Of a stretch of DNA of 14,812 bases, positions 1 through 6,884 are shown in pieces. The notes under the pieces were generated by a model. The model saw only the letters and a list, made by a program, of their open reading frames with translations. It had not been told where the DNA came from and did no database searches. How positions within the stretch are numbered: the first letter of the stretch is position 1; each line of letters begins with the position of its first letter. Made by a program: the position numbers and the translations under genes. Origin of the DNA: an uncultured Flavobacterium sp. (lineage in GTDB: Bacteria > Bacteroidota > Bacteroidia > Flavobacteriales > Flavobacteriaceae); NCBI RefSeq assembly GCF_946479975.1, contig NZ_CAMLIX010000127.1:1-14812 (forward strand). The letters are read 5' to 3'.

Positions 1-297
1 TTCTTTGCATCGTTAATCAAACATGCACAGCATTTTGAAAACATTTACAAAGAAGCTTTAGCCAAAGATTCAAGATTGAAATACGTAGCGCAATTCGAAA
101 ACGGAAAAGCAAGCGTAGGTCTTCAATTCATTCCAAAAGATCATCCTTTTTATAATTTAGAAGGAAAAGATAATATCGTGCTTTTCTACACCGATCGTTA
201 CGTAGATCAGCCTTTATTGATCAAAGGAGCTGGTGCCGGCGCAGCTGTTACGGCTTCAGGAATTTTTGCAGATGTAATTAGAATTGGGAACATATAA
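1..297 (+). CDS. thrA: Bifunctional aspartokinase / homoserine dehydrogenase, C-terminal end (partial)
   Basis: Only the last 98 codons are present; the reading frame is already open at base 1 and stops with TAA at 295-297. The fragment carries the typical end of the homoserine dehydrogenase half, including FYNLEGKDNIVLFYTDRY and the glycine/alanine-rich IKGAGAGAAVTASGIFADVIRIGN. In the family this enzyme phosphorylates aspartate and, with its C-terminal half, reduces aspartate semialdehyde to homoserine with NAD(P)H in the cytoplasm. The call as the bifunctional fusion rather than stand-alone homoserine dehydrogenase is an inference from this characteristic C-terminus and from the thrB and thrC genes that follow, as in the flavobacterial thrABC arrangement. 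The kinase and ACT parts lie outside the window. Confidence 0.9.
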   Translation, partial: FFASLIKHAQHFENIYKEALAKDSRLKYVAQFENGKASVGLQFIPKDHPFYNLEGKDNIVLFYTDRYVDQPLLIKGAGAGAAVTASGIFADVIRIGNI

Positions 298-303
298 ATT
301 TTT

Positions 304-461
304 GTTTCAGGTTTGAAGTTTAACCGCAAAGCACGCAAAGGATTACGCAAAGTTCGCAAAGTCTTCTTTTTTCTTGCGAACATTGCGAAAAAACCTTGCG
401 GACTTTGCGGTTAAGATCACAAAGTTTGGCAACTTGAAACTTTAAACCTGAAACCTGAAAC
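304..461. repeat. Nested inverted repeat between thrA and thrB
   Basis: Two sets of perfect arms are nested. The outer arms are GTTTCAGGTTT at 304-314 and its complement at 451-461; a second overlapping complement lies at 444-454. The inner arms are TTAACCGCAAAG at 320-331 and its complement at 403-414. The interior is made of short direct units of CGCAAAG type. The whole could fold into a long hairpin in the thrA-thrB transcript. Similar CGCAAAG-type units occur near 1741-1803, 6687-6870 and 10440-10520, so this is a dispersed family and not a thr-specific regulator. No obvious -7 promoter element was found here. Confidence 0.8.
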
Positions 462-469
462 AATAAAAA

Positions 470-1390
470 ATGGAAATAAAATTATTCTGTCCCGCTACAA
501 TTGCAAATCTCTCTTGCGGATTTGACGTGTTGGGACTTTGCTTAGACAATGCGGGTGACGAAATGATCGTTCGAAAATCAGATCAAAAAGGAGTTCGAAT
601 TACTAAAATCGTGGGTGCCGATTTGCCTCTTGAAACCGAGAAAAACGTTTCGGGTGTGGCGGCTTTGGCGATGTTAGCGACTTTAGATGAATTGGATTTT
701 GGATTTGAAATTGAAATTTATAAAAACATAAAAGCCGGAAGCGGTATCGGAAGCAGTGCTGCAAGTTCTGCCGGAGCAGTTTTCGGAATCAATGAATTGT
801 TAGGAAGACCTTATTCTCGTAAAGATTTGGTTCAGTTTGCAATGCAAGGCGAAAAATTAGCGAGCGGCAACGCACACGCCGACAACGTTGCTCCTGCCCT
901 TCTTGGCGGCTTTACTTTGGTTAGAAGTTATGCGCCGCTTGATATTATCAGAATTGACAGTCCGGAAGAATTGTACGCAACGGTGGTTCATCCGCAGATT
1001 GAATTGAAAACTTCTGACGCTCGTTCGGTTTTAAAACAAAACGTTTCCCTAAAAAGCGCCATCATGCAATGGGGAAATGTAGGCGGACTAATCGCAGGAT
1101 TATACACCAAAGATTACGAGTTGATTGGAAGATCGCTTCATGACGAAATCGTAGAACCTTTGAGAAGTGTTTTGATTCCAGGTTTCGACCAAATCAAACA
1201 AACAGCATTAGAAAACGGCGCTTTGGGTTCTGGAATTTCAGGTTCTGGTCCGTCAATTTTTGCTTTAAGCCGAGGAAAAGAAACCGCAGATAAAATCGCA
1301 AAAGCCATGAGCGAGGTTTACGAAAAAATGAATTTACCGTATGAGATTCACGTTTCGAAAATAAACCCAGATGGTGTTAGGATTTTGTAG
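470..1390 (+). CDS. thrB: Homoserine kinase (GHMP family)
   Basis: The protein has 306 residues, normal for ThrB. It phosphorylates homoserine to O-phosphohomoserine with ATP, the step before threonine synthase, in the cytoplasm. The N-terminus has the family pattern CPATIANLSCGFDVLGLCLD (residues 7-26). The GHMP phosphate-binding loop, GSGIGSSAASSAGA, lies at about residues 90-103. A second glycine-rich motif, GALGSGISGSGPS, sits in the C-terminal third. The ATG at 470 follows an A-rich stretch and begins directly at the conserved N-terminus, so no other start fits as well. It follows thrA after 172 bp of repeat and precedes thrC after 502 bp, so cotranscription is likely but not proven by the sequence. 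Confidence 0.96.
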   Translation: MEIKLFCPATIANLSCGFDVLGLCLDNAGDEMIVRKSDQKGVRITKIVGADLPLETEKNVSGVAALAMLATLDELDFGFEIEIYKNIKAGSGIGSSAASSAGAVFGINELLGRPYSRKDLVQFAMQGEKLASGNAHADNVAPALLGGFTLVRSYAPLDIIRIDSPEELYATVVHPQIELKTSDARSVLKQNVSLKSAIMQWGNVGGLIAGLYTKDYELIGRSLHDEIVEPLRSVLIPGFDQIKQTALENGALGSGISGSGPSIFALSRGKETADKIAKAMSEVYEKMNLPYEIHVSKINPDGVRIL

Positions 1391-1437
1391 AGAATTAAAA
1401 ATTAAAAATTTAGAATTAAAATTTTTTTGAGACGTTT

Positions 1438-1695
1438 GTCAGGCTGAGTGAAGTCGAAGCCCACGCAAAATTAAGACACAAAATATAACAAGTACAGTTT
1501 GTCAGGCTGAACGAAGTCGAAGCCCACACAAAGTAACACTCCCAGTTTGTCATTTCGAGGAACGAGAAATCACACTAGTGAGGACACACTGTTGTAGAGT
1601 TTCGAGTGTGATTTCTCCTTTCAGTCGAAATGACAAACTTTGAGGATTTACTTTATGTCAATACGTTGCGAAGCTTCGACTTCGCTCAGCCTGAC
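1438..1695. repeat. Composite repeat block between thrB and thrC
   Basis: The block holds two families. Family B, GTCAGGCTGAGTGAAGTCGA and its continuation, appears as direct copies at 1438-1463 and 1501-1526 and inverted at 1673-1695. Between them lies a family C palindrome with arms 1544-1576 and 1605-1639 (AGTTTGTCATTTCGA outward, AGAAATCACACT inward) and a loop of about 28 bases. Family C recurs at 8968-9067 and family B at 10540-10639. The block looks like a REP-like element carrying an inserted second element. CGCAAAG-type units follow at 1741-1803 and an AT-rich repeat at 1855-1887. No coding region is seen in the 502-bp gap. Confidence 0.85.
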
Positions 1696-1854
1696 AAAAA
1701 AAATGAGCATAAAAACAATTATTGAGAAAAAACATTACCACAAAGCTTTGCGTTCTCTGCGTTTTCAAAAGAAACCAATTCCTTGCGCTCTTTGCGGTTA
1801 AACAAACATAACAATTAGAATTTAGACTTTTAGTAATTGGAATTTACTTTCCAA

Positions 1855-1887
1855 AAAATCTAAAATCTGAACTCTAAAATCTAAAAT
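1855..1887. repeat. TCTAAAATCT-type AT-rich repeat upstream of thrC
   Basis: Just ahead of the thrC start is a run made of AAATCTAAAATCT and CTCTAAAATCTAAAAT. Its reverse complement, with the same two-part layout, is found at about 10380-10416. The two copies therefore form a dispersed inverted family. It occupies the leader of thrC immediately before the ATG. Confidence 0.6.
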
Positions 1888-1892
1888 AAGAA

Positions 1893-3182
1893 ATGAAATA
1901 CTACAGTTTAAACCATAATGCCCCAAAAGTTTCTTTTCAGGAAGCTGTAATACAAGGATTAGCGAGTGATAAAGGATTATATTTTCCAGAAAATATTACG
2001 CCTCTTGATCCTTCATTTTTTGATAAAATCGAAAGTTTAAGCCACGAAGAAATCGCTTTTGAAGCCATTAAACAGTTTGTTGGCGACGAAATTCCGACAG
2101 AAAAATTAAAAGAAATCATTGCCGATACTTTAGTTTTTGATTTTCCGGTGGTGAAAGTCGAAAACGGAATCTATTCGTTAGAATTATTCCACGGACCTAC
2201 AATGGCGTTTAAAGACGTTGGAGCTCGATTTATGTCACGTTGTCTGGGTTATTTTAATAAAGATAAAAAAGACTCTAAAAACACGGTTTTAGTCGCGACT
2301 TCTGGAGATACCGGAGGTGCAGTTGCAAGCGGATTTTTAGGTGTTGATGGCGTTGATGTTGTCATTTTATATCCGTCAGGAAAAGTGAGCGACATTCAGG
2401 AAAAACAATTGACTACTTTAGGTCAGAATATTAAAGCGCTTGAAGTTGATGGTGTTTTTGACGATTGTCAGGATATGGTGAAAAAAGCATTTTTAGATGA
2501 AACTTTGGTGCACAAAAACCTGACTTCGGCGAATTCTATTAATATTGCACGCTGGTTACCGCAGATGTTTTATTTCTTTTTTGCTTACAAAGCGTTGAAG
2601 AGTCAAAACAAACCTTTAGTTTTCTCTTGCCCAAGCGGCAACTTCGGAAATATCTGTGCCGGAATTATGGCAAAAAAATTAGGTTTGCCAATTGCCCATT
2701 TTGTGGCTTCGACAAACGTAAACGACACGGTGCCAAGATTCTTAGAAAACGGAAAATACGACCCTAAACCTTCTAAAGCAACAATTTCTAACGCAATGGA
2801 CGTTGGAAACCCAAGTAACTTTATTAGAATTCAGGAATTATACAATAATGATTTAAAGGCTTTTGAAAAAGATTTCTCATCCTACAGCTACACCGACGAA
2901 GAAACGCTAAAAGCCATGAAACAAATTTACAACACCGACGGTTACATCGCAGAACCTCACGGCGCTGTTGGCTATTTAGGTTTGAAAAAAGAGCTTGAAA
3001 AACACCCGAACGCGATTGGTATTTTCTTAGAAACCGCTCACCCAATTAAATTCTTAGATGTAGTTGAACCTGCATTAGGAATTACGCTTCCGATTCCAAC
3101 ACAAATTGAAAGTGTTATTAATGAGGAGAAAGTGAGTGTGAAGATTGGGAGTTATGAGGAGTTGAAGGCTTTTTTGGGGTAA
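1893..3182 (+). CDS. thrC: Threonine synthase (PLP-dependent)
   Basis: The protein has 429 residues, normal for the bacterial type. It converts O-phosphohomoserine to threonine and phosphate in the cytoplasm, the last step of the pathway. The start MKYYSLNHNAPKVSFQEAV is the usual N-terminus of the family. The PLP-lysine motif is HGPTMAFKDVGARF with Lys107. The phosphate-binding region TSGDTGGAVASGF follows, and SCPSGNFGNICAG and the late FLETAHPIKF are also typical. The gene ends 21 bp before a strong hairpin terminator, which marks the end of the thr group. The ATG at 1893 is chosen because homology begins there. Confidence 0.97.
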   Translation: MKYYSLNHNAPKVSFQEAVIQGLASDKGLYFPENITPLDPSFFDKIESLSHEEIAFEAIKQFVGDEIPTEKLKEIIADTLVFDFPVVKVENGIYSLELFHGPTMAFKDVGARFMSRCLGYFNKDKKDSKNTVLVATSGDTGGAVASGFLGVDGVDVVILYPSGKVSDIQEKQLTTLGQNIKALEVDGVFDDCQDMVKKAFLDETLVHKNLTSANSINIARWLPQMFYFFFAYKALKSQNKPLVFSCPSGNFGNICAGIMAKKLGLPIAHFVASTNVNDTVPRFLENGKYDPKPSKATISNAMDVGNPSNFIRIQELYNNDLKAFEKDFSSYSYTDEETLKAMKQIYNTDGYIAEPHGAVGYLGLKKELEKHPNAIGIFLETAHPIKFLDVVEPALGITLPIPTQIESVINEEKVSVKIGSYEELKAFLG

Positions 3183-3203
3183 AATACATATAATAAAATG
3201 ATT

Positions 3204-3235
3204 AAAGCGAGTAAAAAATTTTTACTCGCTTTTTT
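3204..3235 (+). terminator. Rho-independent terminator after thrC
   Basis: AAAGCGAGTAAAAA (3204-3217) pairs perfectly with its complement at 3219-3232 and is followed by more T. It lies 21 bp after the thrC stop and closes the thr group. Confidence 0.9.
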
Positions 3236-3264
3236 ATTGCATTACACTATAAATTATTTTGAAG

Positions 3265-3278
3265 TACGGAAATCCGTA
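3265..3278. promoter_or_regulatory. Palindrome TACGGAAATCCGTA upstream of the AbiC-like gene
   Basis: TACGGA and TCCGTA are perfect complements separated by AA. The site lies 134 bp before the annotated start of the next gene and is not followed by a T run, so it resembles a protein-binding site more than a terminator. A TATATTTG sequence matching the flavobacterial -7 consensus (TAnnTTTG) follows at 3301-3308. The best TTG upstream (3283-3285) has only 15 bp of spacing, a little short for a -33 element. Operator and promoter roles are inferences. Confidence 0.35.
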
Positions 3279-3411
3279 AAAATTGGCAATAAAAAAAACA
3301 TATATTTGAAAGTATAGAAACGGATCAAACTTTCACCTATCTACTCGATTTTACGCTACATGCGAAGGTTTGTTACGATATACATGAGTTAGTAGAAATA
3401 CATTTAGAACT

Positions 3412-4647
3412 ATGGTACAAATTAGCTTCTATTTTGAAAAGCAAATGAATACAATAATTGAATATTTGAAAAATATTAAACACCCAATTTTTAAATTAGC
3501 CTGGACATTAGTTGTTTTAGGTTGTTTAGTCATTAGTTATTTATGCGTAAGATCCCTATTCTATACTTGGATTTGGGGTGGGGAATTAGATTTCGCTTTG
3601 ACTGGACAAGTTGGTGATTTTATTGGAGGTGTTGCTGGAACATTCTTTGCACTTTCTGGTACATTACTCATATTTTTATCTTTTAAAGAACAAACGAAGC
3701 AAAATAAAAGAGAGGCTTTTGAAACAGCCTTTTTTCAAATGCTAAATCTCCATCGAGCAAATGTTAGCGAAATGAGTTATACAAAATTTGAAAATGGAGA
3801 ACTACAAAAATCTGAACATCGAAAAGTTTTTAGGCTTATACATCAAGAATTCATAGAATGTTATAAAGAAGTTAGAAAATTCTCTAACTCCAAAGATTTT
3901 GATTATTACCTAACACGAAAACATAAAAACAAGCTTCAAAATTTAATTAATCAAAATAACATTGGAGCAAACGTTTTGGATATGGCTTTTATAGATATTG
4001 CCTATACAATTATCTATTATGGTTTGGGTGAAGAAGGTGAAATTATAATCAGAGATAAATTTAAAAGAAAATATAAGGATACATTTTTTTATCCATTGCT
4101 TGCATATATAAAACTAAAACCAAAAAAAGAGAGCAAAAAAAGGTGGCAAAAATGGGAACATTTAAACAAGTTAGAATACAAAGTTTTTAAAAAAGCTAAT
4201 GAAGAATTTTATGATTACAAGAAACACAAAAATGAAGAAAAACTTTCCGAAGATTCATCCTATCTTGTAATCAAAAAAGACTATTATAAATATTACGGAG
4301 GTCATCAACACAGATTAGGTCACTATTTTAGACATTTATTTCAAAGTTTCAAATACGTAAATTATCATGAATATTTAACTGGCAAAGAAAAATATTTCTA
4401 TGCTAAAACACTTCGGGCTCAACTTTCCACATATGAGCAGGCAGTAATATTTACAAATAGTATTTCAAATCTGGGATGGAAATGGGAATTTAATCCTGAA
4501 ATAGACCTTTTAAAATCTGGAGAATCCGCAAAAGAATCCAAACTTGTTACCAAATTTAATGTTATTAAAAATTTACCTGGCAATCACTTTTATGATATAA
4601 CTTTCAACAAATATTATCCTAACGTAAAATTTGAAAGAGAAGAATAA
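3412..4647 (+). CDS. Membrane protein, putative phage abortive infection (AbiC-like) family
   Basis: The protein has 411 residues with two predicted membrane helices, about 27-49 and 70-92, and the remainder probably cytoplasmic. After the second helix comes the family signature FETAFFQMLNLH (103-114). A later conserved block runs from YFRHLFQSFKYVNYHEYL through LRAQLSTYEQAVIF. From memory this order matches the putative phage abortive infection protein family (putAbiC, Pfam PF16872); no search was run. Abortive infection is the name given to the family, and activity is not shown by the sequence. The middle is very lysine-rich. A second ATG at 3445 gives MNTIIEYLKN and may be the real start. 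The gene lies between the thr terminator and a repeat, as a single-gene unit in an accessory stretch. Confidence 0.72.
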   Translation: MVQISFYFEKQMNTIIEYLKNIKHPIFKLAWTLVVLGCLVISYLCVRSLFYTWIWGGELDFALTGQVGDFIGGVAGTFFALSGTLLIFLSFKEQTKQNKREAFETAFFQMLNLHRANVSEMSYTKFENGELQKSEHRKVFRLIHQEFIECYKEVRKFSNSKDFDYYLTRKHKNKLQNLINQNNIGANVLDMAFIDIAYTIIYYGLGEEGEIIIRDKFKRKYKDTFFYPLLAYIKLKPKKESKKRWQKWEHLNKLEYKVFKKANEEFYDYKKHKNEEKLSEDSSYLVIKKDYYKYYGGHQHRLGHYFRHLFQSFKYVNYHEYLTGKEKYFYAKTLRAQLSTYEQAVIFTNSISNLGWKWEFNPEIDLLKSGESAKESKLVTKFNVIKNLPGNHFYDITFNKYYPNVKFEREE

Positions 4648-4651
4648 TTAC

Positions 4652-4740
4652 TTCCCCCGCTAGCGCGAGCGTCCCGCTCGTGAACACAAAGAAATTCAAA
4701 AACCAATTGGAACGTGCACGAGCGAGAAACTCGCGCTAAC
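4652..4740 (+). repeat. Palindromic repeat family D, copy 1
   Basis: This 89-bp element starts TTCCCCCGCTAGCGCGAGCG and ends in its near complement GAGAAACTCGCGCTAAC. The asymmetric middle, AAAAACCAATTGGAAC, fixes its orientation. It is nearly identical to the copy at 5891-5979 in the same orientation. It begins 5 bp after the stop of the AbiC-like gene. The GC-rich arms contrast strongly with the AT-rich surroundings. The rest of the 272-bp gap (4741-4898) shows nothing firm. Confidence 0.85.
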
Positions 4741-4898
4741 AAAGGGAATTAGCTTGTAGCCAAAAATAGAATAAACAGAAACATTAGAGTTAATAGATTC
4801 GATGTTGAGAGCAGAAACTATTAAGCAAAAGTATTTCAATGAAATGAAAATCAATTTAGCAAATCAAATTTTGAAATCGTTTTTGTAATTTAAGCTTG

Positions 4899-4921
4899 AA
4901 AACGCCCAAAGGGCGTTTTTT
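4899..4921. terminator. Bidirectional hairpin terminator
   Basis: AAAACGCCC, loop AAA, GGGCGTTTT, followed by further T on the + strand. It overlaps the stop codon of the minus-strand gene that ends at 4920 and can stop transcripts arriving from either side, including read-through from the AbiC-like gene. Confidence 0.85.
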
Positions 4922-5774
4922 ACAATGCTGGTCTTGCTATTAAATAAGCCGCAAATAATTTACCTAAATCAGTATATAAGTATTCAGCATTTGACATTAA
5001 AGCCGTATCAAAGCCGCCTTCTGTAAAAAGTACTTTATCATTTTGCTCCTTTACTAAATTATGACTTAATAATAACATAGCTAAAGCGGGACTTTCTATT
5101 TTGAATGATATATTGACAAATGAATATTTCTTAATTAGCATTTCGTCCTCTGTATTAAGTTGATGAATTAATAAGTCAAAATTTTTGAAAAAATCTTCTA
5201 AGGGTTTAACTACGTCTTTCAAAGCACCATTCTCTATATTTAAAGAGGAAATTTTAGTCTCATTTAGCTTGTTTATTTGACTTAGTGAATCAATTTCGTC
5301 GTCTTTCTTTGAAATGCTTATATTAAGTTTTGTATTTGAAGCCTCTAATGAAGTTATTTCTTTATCTCTTTCTGAAATGACGACACTTAAATTACTAATT
5401 CTTCCTTCTAATTTTGTTTTCATTTCTGTAGTAAAAATTTCTTTCTTATCGATAACAGTAACGATAAAGGGCTCGGCTACTTTATAGTAAAAATCTGTAA
5501 TTGATCGAGATATCATCATCAAAATAAAAGTAACTATTAGTACTAAAAACGAAATTCCTATTATATCAACAAGCTCCCAAAGTAACTCTTGTTTCCCAAA
5601 ATAATCAGCAATAAAATTTATTTTGTCTTGCATTGTGCAATCAGAATCAAAATTGAATAAAGCATACGGAATTCGCCAATTATGAATTAACCAGACACTT
5701 ATAATTGTACCAATCAGGGGATTCTTAATTTTAGTACTATAATTATCAAATACAGAAGTAATTTTGTCGATCAT
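4920..5774 (-). CDS. Membrane-anchored coiled-coil protein of unknown function
   Basis: I do not recognise a named family with certainty. The protein has 284 residues. An N-terminal amphipathic stretch leads to a first hydrophobic segment (about 19-40, with the phrase NPLIGTIISVWLIHNW) and a second helix (about 69-88). Residues about 115-190 are rich in heptad-like E/K/L/I/S patterns and should form a coiled coil. The last 80 residues contain LFTEGGFDTALMSNAEYLYT then DLGKLFAAYL, which could be a small winged-helix-like fold. This layout (two membrane segments, coil, small terminal domain) resembles superinfection-exclusion or effector membrane proteins, but that is inference only. The gene is alone on - between two direct copies of repeat D and has a near-consensus -7 element 17 bp upstream of its ATG. 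Confidence 0.75.
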   Translation of the reverse strand: MIDKITSVFDNYSTKIKNPLIGTIISVWLIHNWRIPYALFNFDSDCTMQDKINFIADYFGKQELLWELVDIIGISFLVLIVTFILMMISRSITDFYYKVAEPFIVTVIDKKEIFTTEMKTKLEGRISNLSVVISERDKEITSLEASNTKLNISISKKDDEIDSLSQINKLNETKISSLNIENGALKDVVKPLEDFFKNFDLLIHQLNTEDEMLIKKYSFVNISFKIESPALAMLLLSHNLVKEQNDKVLFTEGGFDTALMSNAEYLYTDLGKLFAAYLIARPAL

Positions 5775-5791
5775 ATATTTTTATTTTCTCT

Positions 5792-5799
5792 CAAACATA
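5792..5799 (-). promoter_or_regulatory. Putative flavobacterial -7 element for the coiled-coil gene
   Basis: On the minus strand this reads TATGTTTG, matching the TAnnTTTG consensus known for Flavobacterium and Bacteroides. It ends 17 bp before the ATG at 5774. No clear TTG -33 element lies at the usual distance; that position is a poly-T run. Confidence 0.4.
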
Positions 5800-5816
5800 C
5801 AATAAATCCTGTAAGA

Positions 5817-5848
5817 AAAAAAAATCCGCCTGGAGGGAGGCGTTCGGT
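5817..5848 (-). terminator. Weak hairpin with poly-T on the minus strand
   Basis: Read on the minus strand, CGCCT pairs with AGGCG around a 6-base loop and is followed within a few bases by a run of T. The stem is only 5 bp. It lies just upstream of the putative promoter of the coiled-coil gene, so it could insulate that gene from upstream minus-strand transcripts. Confidence 0.35.
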
Positions 5849-5890
5849 TTAAAAAATTTTCTTTTTCGAAATACTATCATATTTCTACTT

Positions 5891-5979
5891 TTCCCCCGCT
5901 AGCGCGAGCGTCCCGCTCGTGAACGCAAAGAGTTTCAAAAACCAATTGGAACAGGCACGAGCGAGACGCTCGCGCTAGC
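5891..5979 (+). repeat. Palindromic repeat family D, copy 2
   Basis: This 89-bp element matches the copy at 4652-4740 in length, orientation and nearly all bases. Its arms are more perfectly complementary here: TAGCGCGAGCGTCCCGCTCG on the left, GAGCGAGACGCTCGCGCTAG on the right. Together the copies bracket the coiled-coil gene as direct repeats. Confidence 0.85.
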
Positions 5980-5993
5980 AACATAAAAACATT

Positions 5994-6124
5994 AATTGCC
6001 TCTAGCTTTAGCTACAGGTTTATTTTTTAATCGCAATTCGGCTTTAGCCAAAAAACACAAAAGATTAAGCTAAAGCCAATTTTCTAATGTAATTTTGTTC
6101 CTCCAGCTAAAGCTGTAGGCAATT
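5994..6124. repeat. Palindromic repeat family E (AGCTTTAGCT type)
   Basis: The outer arms are AATTGCCTCTAGCTTTAGCT at 5994-6013 and a near complement ending GCTGTAGGCAATT at 6124. Inner copies of GGCTTTAGCC (about 6040-6049) and GCTAAAGCC (about 6069-6077) make a second stem. A further GCTAAAGCTAAAAC follows at about 6137-6150 and runs into the region upstream of the acetyltransferase. No gene is seen in 5775-6175. Confidence 0.75.
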
Positions 6125-6175
6125 CAAATGTTTTCCGCTAAAGCTAAAACAATTCAAAACACATTTTTAAATAAC

Positions 6176-6682
6176 ATGATTACAAAAGCATTACTCGAAG
6201 ATATTCTGGCATTAACAACTTTAATCAACTCAGCTTACAGAGGCGAAACCTCAAAAAAAGGCTGGACAACCGAAGCGCATTTATTAGAAGGAAAAAGAAC
6301 CGACGAACAGGAAATGACCGAAATCTTTCTGGAGCCAAAAAATACGATTCTGAAATTTACAGAAAATGATAGAATTATCGGTTCGGTTTTATTGGTGGAA
6401 AAAGGACATCAATTGTATTTAGGAATGTTAACCGTTTCGCCAGAACTTCAAAACAGCGGAATCGGAAAAAAGCTTTTGGCTGAAGCCGAAAATCATGCAA
6501 AATCTTTGGGATTATCAAGTATTATTATGACGGTTATTTCGGTTCGTGAGGAACTTATTGCATGGTACAAACGTCATGGTTATGTAGATACGGGCAAACG
6601 TGAAGCTTTTCCTGAAAGTGGTGTTCATGTAACGGTTTCGGAGGTTCCTTTGGAGTTTATTTATTTGGAGAAAAAGCTTTGA
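6176..6682 (+). CDS. GNAT-family N-acetyltransferase
   Basis: The protein has 168 residues from the preferred ATG at 6176, MITKALLEDILALTTLINSA. An in-frame ATG at 6128 would add 16 residues, but these come from repeat E (MFSAKAK is encoded by its GCTAAAGC unit), so the shorter form is favoured. The acetyl-CoA fold is clear: LGMLTVSPELQNSGIGKKLL (residues 82-101), with the Q-x-x-G-x-G type pyrophosphate loop, then a helix, and then WYKRHGYVDTG (130-140) near the end. GNAT enzymes transfer acetyl from acetyl-CoA to an amine; the substrate cannot be read here. It is cytoplasmic. The gene stands alone and converges on the Crp/Fnr gene. Confidence 0.85.
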   Translation: MITKALLEDILALTTLINSAYRGETSKKGWTTEAHLLEGKRTDEQEMTEIFLEPKNTILKFTENDRIIGSVLLVEKGHQLYLGMLTVSPELQNSGIGKKLLAEAENHAKSLGLSSIIMTVISVREELIAWYKRHGYVDTGKREAFPESGVHVTVSEVPLEFIYLEKKL

Positions 6683-6738
6683 GAGTTTAACCACAAAGGG
6701 CGCAAGGAATTACGCAATGTTCGCTAAGTCTTTTTTTG

Positions 6739-6870
6739 AATCTCGCAAAGTCGCAGAGTCGCTAAGTTTAACTGAAAACAACCATATAAGTAATATAAGA
6801 ATTTTAAGTTTTCTGCTTAATCGAACTTATATTACTTATATGGTTCAAATCTTTGCGCCTTTGCGAGATT
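6739..6870. repeat. Long nested hairpin between convergent genes
   Basis: The outer arms are AATCTCGCAAAG at 6739-6750 and its perfect complement at 6859-6870. The inner arms, a 20-bp perfect match, are 6780-6799 (AACCATATAAGTAATATAAG) and 6826-6845. A small inner stem TTAAG/CTTAA lies at 6804-6808 and 6816-6820. A single arm of the same 20-bp family occurs at 9124-9143 with one mismatch. It lies between the ends of the acetyltransferase and the Crp/Fnr gene and could stop transcription from both sides. CGCAAAG-type units precede it from 6687. Confidence 0.85.
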
Positions 6871-6884
6871 TTATTTTAGTTCCA

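Noticed and set aside
1391..1430. AT-rich stretch after thrB as a terminator
   Set aside because: The self-complementarity is only A/T and the stem is poor; not enough for a terminator call.
304..1803. Possible CRISPR array from the repeated CGCAAAG and GTCAGGCTGA units
   Set aside because: Spacing is irregular, units occur in both orientations, there are no spacers of uniform length and no cas genes.
2824..3045. Minus-strand frame opposite thrC
   Set aside because: Antisense shadow of a well-conserved enzyme; composition (Arg, Cys, Phe) is not protein-like.
4802..4888. Short + strand frame of 28 codons starting MLRAETIKQKYF, ending before the 4899 terminator
   Set aside because: No recognisable family or ribosome binding signal, and the neighbouring frame is open over the same stretch. 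It may be a decayed gene end but cannot be supported as a gene.
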